In this document: positions 17,647 through 25,349 of the stretch, one piece after another
How the letters are laid out: each line of letters opens with the position of its first letter
Position numbering within the stretch: the first letter of the stretch is position 1
Source of the DNA: UBA1535 sp002323775
GTDB lineage: Bacteria; Bacillota; Clostridia; Tissierellales; Sedimentibacteraceae
Direction: 5' to 3'
Assembly (NCBI GenBank): GCA_031993545.1
Contig: DAMAHZ010000003.1
Span: 1 to 64,000, forward strand
Length of the DNA stretch: 64,000 nt
Program-made: the position numbers and the translations under genes
Notes under the pieces: model-generated
Database searches by the model: none
Seen by the model: only the letters and a program-made list of their open reading frames with translations
What the model was told of the DNA's origin: nothing

Positions 17647-17746
17647 TTCATAAGGGAGTAGTTAGCGTATCAACGTTGTCAGTCAACATACTGATTATAG
17701 ATTTTCATCATAATCTGGCTCACATTAAATAACGAGACTTATGTAT
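17647..17746 (+). promoter_or_regulatory. yybP-ykoY manganese riboswitch aptamer
   Basis: The hallmark segments AAGGGAGTAG (from 17652) and AACGAGACTTA (from 17731) are present, and the closing stem TTCATAAG/CTTATGTA pairs around them. This matches the Mn2+-sensing yybP-ykoY class, and the downstream gene is mntP, one of its classic targets. Confidence 0.88.
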
Positions 17747-17772
17747 AGCGTTGCTGTACATTGGTCATTTTT

Positions 17773-17805
17773 CAATCAAGTACGGCATGCTTGATTTTTT
17801 ATTTG
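17773..17805 (+). terminator. Riboswitch expression-platform terminator
   Basis: AATCAAG and CTTGATT form a hairpin followed by TTTTATTT, between the aptamer and the mntP SD. Mn2+ binding is expected to prevent this hairpin and allow read-through into mntP. Confidence 0.7.
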
Positions 17806-17832
17806 TCGATTTTTACAACAGGAGGAAGAATT

Positions 17833-18396
17833 ATGGGAATTTTTGAATTATTCTCTATAGCTATCGGATTATCTATGGATGCTTTTGCAGTTTCAATCTG
17901 TAAAGGACTATCTATGAAAAAGATGAGCTGGAAAAACGCAATAATCGTAGGATTATACTTTGGAGGCTTTCAAGCCTTAATGCCTTTGATAGGCTATGCC
18001 TTGGGTACTAGATTTGAAAATTTAATTATCAATGTTGATCACTGGGTTGCTTTTGCTCTTTTAGGTTTAATCGGAGCTCATATGATTAAGGAGTCAAGAG
18101 AAGTGTGTGAGGAATGTGATCCTTCATTCGGATTTAAAACTATGGTAACACTTGCTATAGCAACAAGTATTGATGCACTTGTCATCGGTATGACTTTCGC
18201 ATTTTTAAAGGTAAACATAGTGTCTGCAATAACACTCATAGGAATTATAACATTCATTTTAAGTGTAATAGGAGTTAAAATAGGTCATACCTTTGGAAAT
18301 AAACACAAATCAAAGGCAGAGCTAGTAGGAGGAGTTGTCCTAATTCTTATTGGAATTAAGATACTACTTGAGCATTTAGGAATTTTGCAATTTTAG
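17833..18396 (+). CDS. mntP: Manganese efflux pump MntP
   Basis: 187 residues from the ATG at 17833 (GGAGG seven bases upstream); an upstream in-frame ATG lies before the riboswitch terminator and is not the start. Six predicted TM helices in two halves with the family Asp motifs: GLSMDAFAVSICKG in TM1 and TSIDALVIGMTFA in the second half. MntP exports Mn2+. Control by the riboswitch immediately upstream supports the call strongly. Confidence 0.95.
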   Translation: MGIFELFSIAIGLSMDAFAVSICKGLSMKKMSWKNAIIVGLYFGGFQALMPLIGYALGTRFENLIINVDHWVAFALLGLIGAHMIKESREVCEECDPSFGFKTMVTLAIATSIDALVIGMTFAFLKVNIVSAITLIGIITFILSVIGVKIGHTFGNKHKSKAELVGGVVLILIGIKILLEHLGILQF

Positions 18397-18397
18397 T

Positions 18398-18443
18398 TTA
18401 TCAGGGAACATCATTAGCTAAAGCTAATGATGTTCCCTGATAA
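18398..18443. terminator. Bidirectional stem-loop between mntP and MBL gene
   Basis: A perfect palindrome of about 22 bp per arm (TTATCAGGGAACATCATTAG and its complement) with a tiny loop, between convergent genes. U-tracts are weak, but the stem is unusually long. Confidence 0.8.
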
Positions 18444-18450
18444 GTATTAT

Positions 18451-19422
18451 TTATAGTTTTTTATATCTTGTTTCATTATCAATTTCTACCTTTTCAAGTA
18501 CACCTTTGTGTCTTAAATGTTCTAAATGTGCAAGCACCTCAGATACTGCAAACCATACCTGCTGCACTCCGAATTTTTCGAAGTCCCCATCGCCGAAATC
18601 CCAAGTAATTGCTTGTGCTATCTCATAAGCTGTTTTTCTTTCATCAGCAATGAAATCAGTTATTTCTTTTAGTCTTTTTTCATGATGAAGCAAAATTTCA
18701 TCTATTCTTTTCACATGATTTTCTATAATGTCTCTATGTGCTGAATAAAGGTGTTTTACATCCATATTTCTTACCTTTTCAAGGCTGTTTTTATATATTT
18801 GCAGAGAGTCTTCTTCAAAATTCCAAAATATAATATTTGGCGTAATTTTATTTAAAATATGATCTCCGCAAAACAATATTTTATGATTTTCCTCATATAA
18901 TCCACATTGTCCCGGAGTATGTCCAGGCAAATCTATAACCTTGAATTTATATTCTCCTACTCCAATTACATCTCCCTCGCTTACTGGTGTATAGTCAATA
19001 ACATTATCCATTATAAATACCATCGCAGGGTGATTTTTATAGTCTAATCTTCTCTTTGCAGGTGTTGAGCTTATGTCAAGATTTACATTTACCATATCCT
19101 TTAGCTTATCGCTTAGAATTTCGTTCATAATAGTTCCGTCTATATCACTGCAATATACTTTATTTTTACCTGTAAGCAGGCTGCACACCAATCCGCTGTG
19201 ATCTGCGTGAGAATGTGTTAAAAATATGTCGGTATAATCAAGATCAATTCCAAGCTCATACAAAGCTCTGAATAAATCGTCCTTACATTTTGGGTCATTA
19301 AAGCCTGTATCTATTATAAGGTTTCTATCCTCACCTCTTATAATATAAGAGTGTAAAAGCTTTAATGGACTCTTTGGGAGTGTTACATCTATTTGATAAA
19401 TATTCTTATAAATCTCATTCAT
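18451..19422 (-). CDS. Metallo-beta-lactamase fold hydrolase
   Basis: 323 residues. Metal motifs: THSHADHSG (about residues 66-74), LPGHTPGQ, FCGDHIL, SAHRDII. The C-terminal 80 residues (TAYEIAQAITWDFG to ETRYKKL) form a winged-helix-like add-on seen in one branch of glyoxalase-II-like proteins. Probably a thioester or phosphodiester hydrolase in the cytoplasm; substrate unknown. Own transcription unit, divergent from the ArsR gene. Confidence 0.9.
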   Translation of the reverse strand: MNEIYKNIYQIDVTLPKSPLKLLHSYIIRGEDRNLIIDTGFNDPKCKDDLFRALYELGIDLDYTDIFLTHSHADHSGLVCSLLTGKNKVYCSDIDGTIMNEILSDKLKDMVNVNLDISSTPAKRRLDYKNHPAMVFIMDNVIDYTPVSEGDVIGVGEYKFKVIDLPGHTPGQCGLYEENHKILFCGDHILNKITPNIIFWNFEEDSLQIYKNSLEKVRNMDVKHLYSAHRDIIENHVKRIDEILLHHEKRLKEITDFIADERKTAYEIAQAITWDFGDGDFEKFGVQQVWFAVSEVLAHLEHLRHKGVLEKVEIDNETRYKKL

Positions 19423-19615
19423 TTATCTTAACCTTTCTCTTTTGTGTTTTTTTCTTTGATTTTAGAGACACTGATATATTATATACTATTTTTTGTATTT
19501 AGCAATATATTTTTACAAATAATACTCCTATATTAATTTTATAAAAATCCAAAGGTAAATCATATATGATATTTTACCATTTTAACAATAATCGCAAATA
19601 ATTCATCTATGTTAA

Positions 19616-19644
19616 TTGACAGATTTATAATAATAGAATATAAT
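19616..19644 (+). promoter_or_regulatory. Consensus sigma-A promoter of the ArsR gene
   Basis: TTGACA, exactly 17 bases, TATAAT, about 115 bases upstream of the ArsR start. A perfect match to consensus. The rest of the 337-base divergent gap toward the MBL gene is AT-rich without other clear signals. Confidence 0.85.
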
Positions 19645-19672
19645 TGAATGACAAAATGCTCGTTTAATTTGA

Positions 19673-19686
19673 ATAGTTTAAACTAT
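19673..19686. promoter_or_regulatory. Candidate ArsR operator
   Basis: ATAGTTTAAACTAT is a perfect 14-bp palindrome just downstream of the predicted start of transcription of the ArsR gene, fitting autorepression. Inference from position. Confidence 0.45.
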
Positions 19687-19759
19687 CCTATGAAAAACTA
19701 AAATAAAAATTATATTAATATACTTATAGAATTGTATAAATATGAAAGGGAGTATAAAC

Positions 19760-20155
19760 ATGGATAAAAAGGTTTTACCTCATAATCATGGTCAAAGATT
19801 GGAGACAATTCTTAATAAAATGCCAGATGAAAAGAATTTTTCAGATGCGTCACTTGTTTTCCAACAGCTTTGTGATAGCACCAGGCTTCGTATTTTGTGG
19901 CTTTTATGCCACTGCGAGGAGTGTGGAATTAATATAGCTGCTGCAATTGGTATGAGTACTGCTGCAGTATCTCATCACCTAAAGTCCTTAAAGCTTAGCG
20001 GACTAATAACAAGCAGACGTGACGGCAAAGAGGTATATTACAAATTGGCTGATACGGAAGTAGCTAATCTAACTCATAAAATGATAGATGATTTTTTTCA
20101 AATTTCTTGTCCTAATAAGGGGATTGTTGAACATAAGGATTGTGATTGCTGTTAA
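19760..20155 (+). CDS. ArsR/SmtB family metal-responsive repressor
   Basis: 131 residues from the ATG at 19760 (GGGAG nine bases upstream). Winged helix: LCDSTRLRILWLLC, then CEECGINIAAAIGMSTAAVSHHLKSL with the recognition helix, and a wing RRDGKEVYYKL. The CHCEEC segment in the alpha-3 helix region corresponds to the ELCVCD metal site of CadC/SmtB. The tail ends DCDCC and the N-terminus has an HNH stretch, so Cd/Zn/Pb sensing is likely. It converges on the P1B ATPase gene, which it presumably regulates. Confidence 0.92.
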   Translation: MDKKVLPHNHGQRLETILNKMPDEKNFSDASLVFQQLCDSTRLRILWLLCHCEECGINIAAAIGMSTAAVSHHLKSLKLSGLITSRRDGKEVYYKLADTEVANLTHKMIDDFFQISCPNKGIVEHKDCDCC

Positions 20156-20162
20156 ATTGAAA

Positions 20163-20218
20163 GTGTACTAAAAGTAAAATTAGAATATAACTCACTGCAA
20201 TAATTACTTTTAGTACAC
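20163..20218. terminator. Bidirectional terminator between arsR-like and P1B ATPase genes
   Basis: GTGTACTAAAAGTAA pairs with TTACTTTTAGTACAC around a 26-base loop between two convergent genes. Confidence 0.7.
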
Positions 20219-20234
20219 CCTTGACTATTTGCTT

Positions 20235-22127
20235 TTACACCTTAAGCGCACGAACAGAATTTAATATAGCAATAACTGAAACTCCAACATCTGCAAATAC
20301 AGCTCCCCACATATCTGTATATCCTAAAGCTCCAAGTATCAAAACTATTGCTTTAACTCCTAATGCAAAGATAATATTTTGTTTTACTATACGCAAGGTT
20401 TTTCTGCTTATTTTCATTACTGTGGCAATTTTTGAAGGCTCATCAGTCATAATTACAACGTCTGCCGCTTCTATGGCTGCGTCCGAGCCAAGTCCACCCA
20501 TAGCAATTCCAACATCTGCTCTTGCTAAAACCGGAGCATCATTTATTCCGTCGCCTACGAATGCAAGCATTGCCTTCGAACTCTTTTCTTTCATCAATTT
20601 TTCAAGCTGTTCTACCTTATCTGTAGGCAATAGCTCTGTATATGCCTTATCCAATTTTAACTGAGTTGCTACCTTTTTACCTATCGCCTCGGCATCACCA
20701 GTAAGCATTACAGTTTGCTTAACTCCTGCTGCTTTAAGGTCGTGAATTGCCTGTGCGGAATCTGCCTTTATTTCATCAGCTATAATTATATTTCCAGCAT
20801 AAGCTCCATCAATTGCAATATGAACAACAGTATCAGTGAATATTTTTTCTTCATACTGTATATTTTTTAATTTCATAAGCTTTATATTGCCTGCAAGAAC
20901 TATTTTTTCATTAATAGTAGCTTGAACGCCATGACCTGCTATTTCTTCAATATCCTTTATTATTGAGGAGTCTATCGTCTTGCCATAAGCTTTTTTTATG
21001 CTTGCTGCAATCGGATGGCTTGAATAATCCTCAGCATATGCTGCTATTTCAATTAATTCATCTTTACTCATATTGATAGCATTAACTTCGCTTACAACGA
21101 AATTTCCTTTTGTTAGCGTACCAGTTTTATCAAATACAACTATTTCTGTATTAGCAAGCATTTCTAAGTAGTTACTGCCTTTAACCAAAACACCGGACTT
21201 AGAAGCTCCGCCTATTCCGCCGAAAAAGCTAAGAGGAACAGATATAACCAAGGCGCAAGGACATGAAATTACAAGGAATGAAAGTGCTCTATAAATCCAA
21301 ACTTTCCATACCTCCAATGATGACGCTCCAATAATAAGTGATGGTATGACAGCAAGTGCAATGGCTGCATAAACTACAACAGGTGTATAATAACGAGCAA
21401 ATTTAGTAATGAAGTTTTCGCTCTTGCTTTTCTTATCAGAAGCATTTTCAACAAGCTCTAAAATCTTTGAAACAGTGGATTCGCCAAAAACCTTTGTTAC
21501 TTCGATAGTTAATTTCCCTGTCTGATTGATACATCCGCTAATAACACTGTCGCCGGTATCAACATCACGAGGAACTGATTCTCCTGTAAGAGCTGATGTA
21601 TCCAAAGCAGAACGACCATCTGTAATAACTCCGTCAAGTGGTATACGCTCCCCAGCTTTAACAACAATCGTATCTCCTATCGCTACATCATCTGGGTCTA
21701 CTTGAATTAATTTTCCATCTTTCATTACATTTGCATAATCAGGTCGAATGTCCATAAGTTCAGCTATAGAGCGTCGAGAACGTGAAACTGCATATGATTG
21801 AAATAATTCTCCCACTTGATAAAACAGCATAACCGCAACGCCCTCTGCATATTCTCCAAGTATAAATGCTCCAATTGTAGCAATACTCATCAAGAAGTTT
21901 TCATCAAAAACTTGACCGCTTTTGATATTTCTCAAAGCCCTTAGTACAATTTCTCCACCTATAATAATGTAGGCTATAAGAAAAGCTGAAAATTCTATAT
22001 ATTTAAAAATAGGTGCTTGTAAAAATGTCAATCCAAGCTTCTCACTATTATGAATAGGTATTGCTAAAAAAAATATTGCCCCTGCTATTATAATTCTCAT
22101 CAGAAGCTTTTTCTCTTTCTTATTCAT
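20235..22127 (-). CDS. cadA: Heavy-metal P1B-type ATPase (Cd/Zn/Pb class)
   Basis: 630 residues with P-ATPase motifs: TGES actuator, SCPCALVIS (CPC ion site in TM6), DKTGTLTKG phosphorylation site, SSHPIA (HP locus), MLTGDAEA and GDGINDAPVLA. CPC together with the TM layout fits the Zn/Cd/Pb exporters (CadA/ZntA). The N-terminal heavy-metal-associated domain is absent from this polypeptide and instead encoded as a separate gene 66 bases upstream. Efflux from cytoplasm using ATP. Confidence 0.93.
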   Translation of the reverse strand: MNKKEKKLLMRIIIAGAIFFLAIPIHNSEKLGLTFLQAPIFKYIEFSAFLIAYIIIGGEIVLRALRNIKSGQVFDENFLMSIATIGAFILGEYAEGVAVMLFYQVGELFQSYAVSRSRRSIAELMDIRPDYANVMKDGKLIQVDPDDVAIGDTIVVKAGERIPLDGVITDGRSALDTSALTGESVPRDVDTGDSVISGCINQTGKLTIEVTKVFGESTVSKILELVENASDKKSKSENFITKFARYYTPVVVYAAIALAVIPSLIIGASSLEVWKVWIYRALSFLVISCPCALVISVPLSFFGGIGGASKSGVLVKGSNYLEMLANTEIVVFDKTGTLTKGNFVVSEVNAINMSKDELIEIAAYAEDYSSHPIAASIKKAYGKTIDSSIIKDIEEIAGHGVQATINEKIVLAGNIKLMKLKNIQYEEKIFTDTVVHIAIDGAYAGNIIIADEIKADSAQAIHDLKAAGVKQTVMLTGDAEAIGKKVATQLKLDKAYTELLPTDKVEQLEKLMKEKSSKAMLAFVGDGINDAPVLARADVGIAMGGLGSDAAIEAADVVIMTDEPSKIATVMKISRKTLRIVKQNIIFALGVKAIVLILGALGYTDMWGAVFADVGVSVIAILNSVRALKV

Positions 22128-22193
22128 CTTTTAATCCTCCTTTTGTTAAAATAGCAGCGAATTTTATACACTCGCCGCCATTTTAATAATCAA

Positions 22194-22412
22194 TTATACT
22201 AAAAACACAAGGTCCTTCTCGATTTTATTAGCAGCTTTTTTTGCTTGATTTAAAAGTTCTTCAAATTTATCATCAGCTGCTTCAAATATCATTTTTTGTG
22301 TCATAAAGTTTACTTTAACGCTGTCTACACCCTCTATTTGAGAAATTGCGTTTTCTATTTTCGCTGCACAGTTAGCACAGTCTAAATCTTGTAATTTAAT
22401 TGTTTTTTTCAT
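22194..22412 (-). CDS. Stand-alone heavy-metal-associated (HMA) domain protein
   Basis: 72 residues from the ATG at 22412 with AAGGAG eight bases upstream (a GTG three codons earlier overlaps the SD). DLDCANCAAKIE near residue 10 is the C-x-x-C metal site of the ferredoxin-like HMA fold, followed by VDSVKVNF. It likely serves as the detached metal-binding domain or chaperone for the P1B ATPase next in the operon. Confidence 0.92.
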   Translation of the reverse strand: MKKTIKLQDLDCANCAAKIENAISQIEGVDSVKVNFMTQKMIFEAADDKFEELLNQAKKAANKIEKDLVFLV

Positions 22413-22457
22413 ATTATTCACTCCTTCTTTTAAGTTTATTTATTATAACGATATAAC

Positions 22458-22477
22458 AATTAAACAATTGTTTTATT
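22458..22477. promoter_or_regulatory. Candidate operator at the HMA/ATPase operon start
   Basis: An imperfect 20-bp palindrome with the perfect core AAACAATTGTTT lies a few bases downstream of the predicted transcription start. It resembles SmtB/CzrA-type ArsR operators. The shorter ACAATTGT core recurs at 22743-22750 in the MarR promoter. Confidence 0.5.
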
Positions 22478-22488
22478 AATCTAATAGT

Positions 22489-22517
22489 AGTATAATACTT
22501 TTATAGTATAATGTCAA
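22489..22517 (-). promoter_or_regulatory. Sigma-A promoter of the HMA/P1B ATPase operon
   Basis: On the minus strand TTGACA, 17 bases, TATACT; the predicted start is near 22482. Confidence 0.75.
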
Positions 22518-22713
22518 TAGTAAAAATAAAATAAAATCAAAAAAATAAAATTAAAAGTCTAATTCAGTGAAATGAACTGATTAGGCTAATTATTCGTCTG
22601 TTCAAAATAAATTTTATACAATTTTTAATAGTATATCTTATTTAATGCTATGCCATTTTTTATATTGCATTACTAAAACTAAATCATAGCAATAACATTT
22701 TTATTTAATGTAC

Positions 22714-22742
22714 TTGACAAGTATCCGATTTCGGACTATAAT
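22714..22742 (+). promoter_or_regulatory. Consensus sigma-A promoter with internal dyad (MarR operon)
   Basis: TTGACA, exactly 17 bases, TATAAT. The spacer holds a perfect dyad TCCGA-TT-TCGGA (22724-22735), an ideal place for a repressor to block polymerase. It is probably the autoregulatory MarR operator. Confidence 0.82.
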
Positions 22743-22841
22743 ACAATTGTTCGTAGTTGTACACATTATAAATAATATAAAGTACTATATTAAAAATAAA
22801 ACTAATTTAAACGGAATTTAATAAATAAGGAGGCAGTTTGA

Positions 22842-23300
22842 ATGAATGATAAAATAAAAAAACAACTTGGAATTTTAAGGCAGCAAGAAAAAGAGCTAAG
22901 TGCCTTATATCGCCATATTGCAATTAAATTCGGAATTTCTGACAATGAATTTAGAGTATTATATGCTCTAATGATTTCAAATGGTGAATATACTCAGCAA
23001 AGTATCAGCAGTATGTGGTCCTTGCCTAAGCAAACTGTCAACTCTGTTATAGCAAATTTAACTAAAAAGGGATATGTATATTTAGAGGCAATTCCTGGTA
23101 CACGCAATCGTAAAATCATTCGTTTAACTGATGCCGGGAAGGAATTTGGGAAAAATAATGTTTTGCATACATATGAAGCAGAACAAAGAGCAATTTCAAA
23201 AATGTCAGAGGTGGAAATACAGACATGCGTCGAGATACTTGGAAAATACATCTATCTCTTACGAGAGGAGTTTGCTGGGAAATTAGCATGTGAAGTTTAA
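22842..23300 (+). CDS. MarR family transcriptional regulator
   Basis: 152 residues, good GGAGG ten bases upstream. Winged-helix elements: SDNEFRVLYALM, TQQSISSMWSLPKQTVNSVIANLTKKGYV (recognition helix) and a basic wing TRNRKIIRLTDAG. It is the first gene of an operon with a CrtO-like acyltransferase and a glycosyltransferase and has a dyad inside its own promoter, so it probably senses a membrane-active compound and controls envelope glycolipid modification. Confidence 0.9.
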   Translation: MNDKIKKQLGILRQQEKELSALYRHIAIKFGISDNEFRVLYALMISNGEYTQQSISSMWSLPKQTVNSVIANLTKKGYVYLEAIPGTRNRKIIRLTDAGKEFGKNNVLHTYEAEQRAISKMSEVEIQTCVEILGKYIYLLREEFAGKLACEV

Positions 23301-23419
23301 GATTTTATATAAATTAATTATATTTGCAGCATTGTATTTGTTCTCTGAGCTAAAGATGAGAAGATTAAGCTCTAACAAATGTTTGTCTTTTCAATATTCT
23401 AATAAGGAGTGAAATTATC

Positions 23420-23923
23420 GTGGAAAACTTTGTATTTTCTAGGAACATATTATTATTTGCACTATTATCAATGCTCAATACCGCAGTGTCTCTAATTCTG
23501 CCTGAAAATCTTTTTATATACACCAAATGGTTATTTAAAGAAAGAAAGTGGGAACATGGGGGTACTGTATATCAAAAATTTTTTAATATAAAGAAATGGA
23601 AAGATAGATTGCCGGAGTTAAGTGACATTATCAAAAGAAACTTTCCAAAAAAGAAACTCCCTTCATTTAATGTGGAGTATTTAAAAAAGTACATAGTTGA
23701 ATCATGTCGTTCAGAGATGTGCCACTGGATGATAGTGATATCAGTTGTTGTATTTTCATCGTGGTTTAACGATGATATGGAAAATTTTATATTTATTTTA
23801 GCTGTTATTTTGAATGTTCCTTATATTATGATACAGCGATTTAATCGACCAAGGATCATTAATGTTATGCAAAAGAATGCTGAAAAAGAAGAACGTACAA
23901 AACTTAAGGAAGCTGAAAGCTAA
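23420..23923 (+). CDS. CrtO-like acyltransferase family membrane protein
   Basis: 167 residues from a GTG start (AGGAG about ten bases upstream). Three hydrophobic segments (about 8-30, 100-116, 121-138). Motifs recalled from Staphylococcus aureus CrtO, the glycosyl-4,4'-diaponeurosporenoate acyltransferase, are present: WEHGGTVYQKFFNIKKWKD, a Glu/Arg-HW segment (CRSEMCHW), and NVPYIMIQRFNRPR. No carotenoid genes are nearby, so the acceptor is probably another glycolipid. The glycosyltransferase follows 27 bases downstream. Confidence 0.78.
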   Translation: MENFVFSRNILLFALLSMLNTAVSLILPENLFIYTKWLFKERKWEHGGTVYQKFFNIKKWKDRLPELSDIIKRNFPKKKLPSFNVEYLKKYIVESCRSEMCHWMIVISVVVFSSWFNDDMENFIFILAVILNVPYIMIQRFNRPRIINVMQKNAEKEERTKLKEAES

Positions 23924-23950
23924 AAACAAGCTTCATGTTGGAGGTAATAT

Positions 23951-25147
23951 ATGGAACAAGCAATTTTAGAAACAAATAAAAACAGCGGAAAGAATCCTAA
24001 TCTTAAAATTATGTTTCTATCCGCAGATAAGACAGGCTCAGGGCACAAGAGTATAACTGAGTCCTTAAAACATCAATTGAAAATTTTAGATCCAAATATT
24101 GAATTTAGTGTTATAGATAGTTTTTCACTTGGAAGCAAGCTAATGACTTTGACTGGGAATTCATATAATTTTTTTGCTGTATATACACCTGCTTTATGGT
24201 CTTTTGTCTATAAGCTTGGTGATTTTATGGTTCGTCCTGCTGTCTCAATCTTTGGTCTTATGATAAAGAAAAAGCTTATGAAATGTATTGAAGAAGTACA
24301 GCCTGATATTATTGTATCAGTTCATGCACTCTTTTTAGGTTCTGTATTAAATGTTCTTAAAAAAAATAACTTGGACATACCATTTATACCTGTTATAGCA
24401 GATCTTGATAATGTAGCTCTCTTGTGGGGGGACAAGCGTTCAAGCTGTACTATCTGCCCATCTCTTGAATCAAAGCAGACAATGCTTTCAGCAGGGCTTC
24501 CAGATGAAAAATTAAAACTCACAGGTTTTCCGGTAAGAGCAGAATTTTGTGAAATATCATCAGAAAAAGAAATTTCTAATGAAACATCCGATGAATTTGC
24601 AATAAAGGATAAATTAAAATTCCTTATCGTAAGCGGAAGTCAAGGTTCAGCACAAATTCTTAAAATTACAGAAGCGCTTTTAAAATCGAAAAATAGCCAT
24701 GTTACAATTATTGCTGGAAATAACAAGATATTAAAAAGCTATTTAGAGAAAGAGTTATCTTCCTTTGGAGATCGTGTAGATATACTTGGTTTTACTAAAG
24801 AAATTAAAAAATACATGAAGGAAGCTGATATACTTGTTGTTAGAGCTAGTCCAAATGTACTAATGGAGGCTATAAATCTTAATAAGCCAATTATAGTAAC
24901 TGGCTCATTAATGGGACAAGAGGCTAAAAATCCTGATTATATCTTAAAATATGGCTTGGGTGTAGTTTGCAAAGATATGAAAAAGCTCCCTGGCGTAGTT
25001 GAAAGTTTACTAGATGATAATTGTAAAAAAATAAAAGAAATTAAAGAGAAGCAAAGGAATTTTATTAAAAGAAATGCAGCTTTAGAAATTGCTGAAATTA
25101 TTTTAGATGAATATTATGAAAGCCAAGGCTTTGTAGAGGCTAAGTAA
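23951..25147 (+). CDS. MGDG synthase/UgtP-like glycosyltransferase (GT28 fold)
   Basis: 398 residues. N-terminal MGDG-synthase-type half: FLSADKTGSGHKSITESL (Gly-rich loop with conserved His) and PDIIVSVHAL. C-terminal UDP-sugar half: GSQGSAQILKITEAL, then RASPNVLMEAINLNKPIIV and QEAKNPDYILKYGLGVV. The family adds hexoses to diacylglycerol or makes lipid II-type links at the inner membrane face. Coupled with the CrtO-like acyltransferase, the likely product is an acylated glycolipid made under MarR control. Confidence 0.86.
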   Translation: MEQAILETNKNSGKNPNLKIMFLSADKTGSGHKSITESLKHQLKILDPNIEFSVIDSFSLGSKLMTLTGNSYNFFAVYTPALWSFVYKLGDFMVRPAVSIFGLMIKKKLMKCIEEVQPDIIVSVHALFLGSVLNVLKKNNLDIPFIPVIADLDNVALLWGDKRSSCTICPSLESKQTMLSAGLPDEKLKLTGFPVRAEFCEISSEKEISNETSDEFAIKDKLKFLIVSGSQGSAQILKITEALLKSKNSHVTIIAGNNKILKSYLEKELSSFGDRVDILGFTKEIKKYMKEADILVVRASPNVLMEAINLNKPIIVTGSLMGQEAKNPDYILKYGLGVVCKDMKKLPGVVESLLDDNCKKIKEIKEKQRNFIKRNAALEIAEIILDEYYESQGFVEAK

Positions 25148-25204
25148 TAATTTATCGTAAAACTTTGATATCATTTTAATCATAAAATTTTTAAGCCAAT
25201 ATTG

Positions 25205-25244
25205 CAAGGGAAGTCCTTAGTTTAGGTTCTTCCCTTGTTTTTTA
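25205..25244 (+). terminator. Intrinsic terminator of the glycolipid operon
   Basis: CAAGGGAAG/CTTCCCTTG stem, 15-base loop, then a T-run. Confidence 0.88.
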
Positions 25245-25349
25245 TATGAATATTTTTCATTAATAAAATCATATAATAACTCAAAATAATCTTGACTCAA
25301 ATCAGCCAATCTACTAAATCAATTATGAATGATTTCTTTCCATAAAATC

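Noticed and set aside
17761..17832. Upstream in-frame extension of mntP
   Set aside because: It would start upstream of the riboswitch terminator hairpin; the GGAGG-preceded ATG at 17833 matches the family N-terminus.
22553..22588. Imperfect stem-loop (CTAAT-CAGT...ACTG-ATTAG) between the HMA and MarR genes
   Set aside because: Mismatched stem without T-run; no evidence for function beyond chance in AT-rich DNA.
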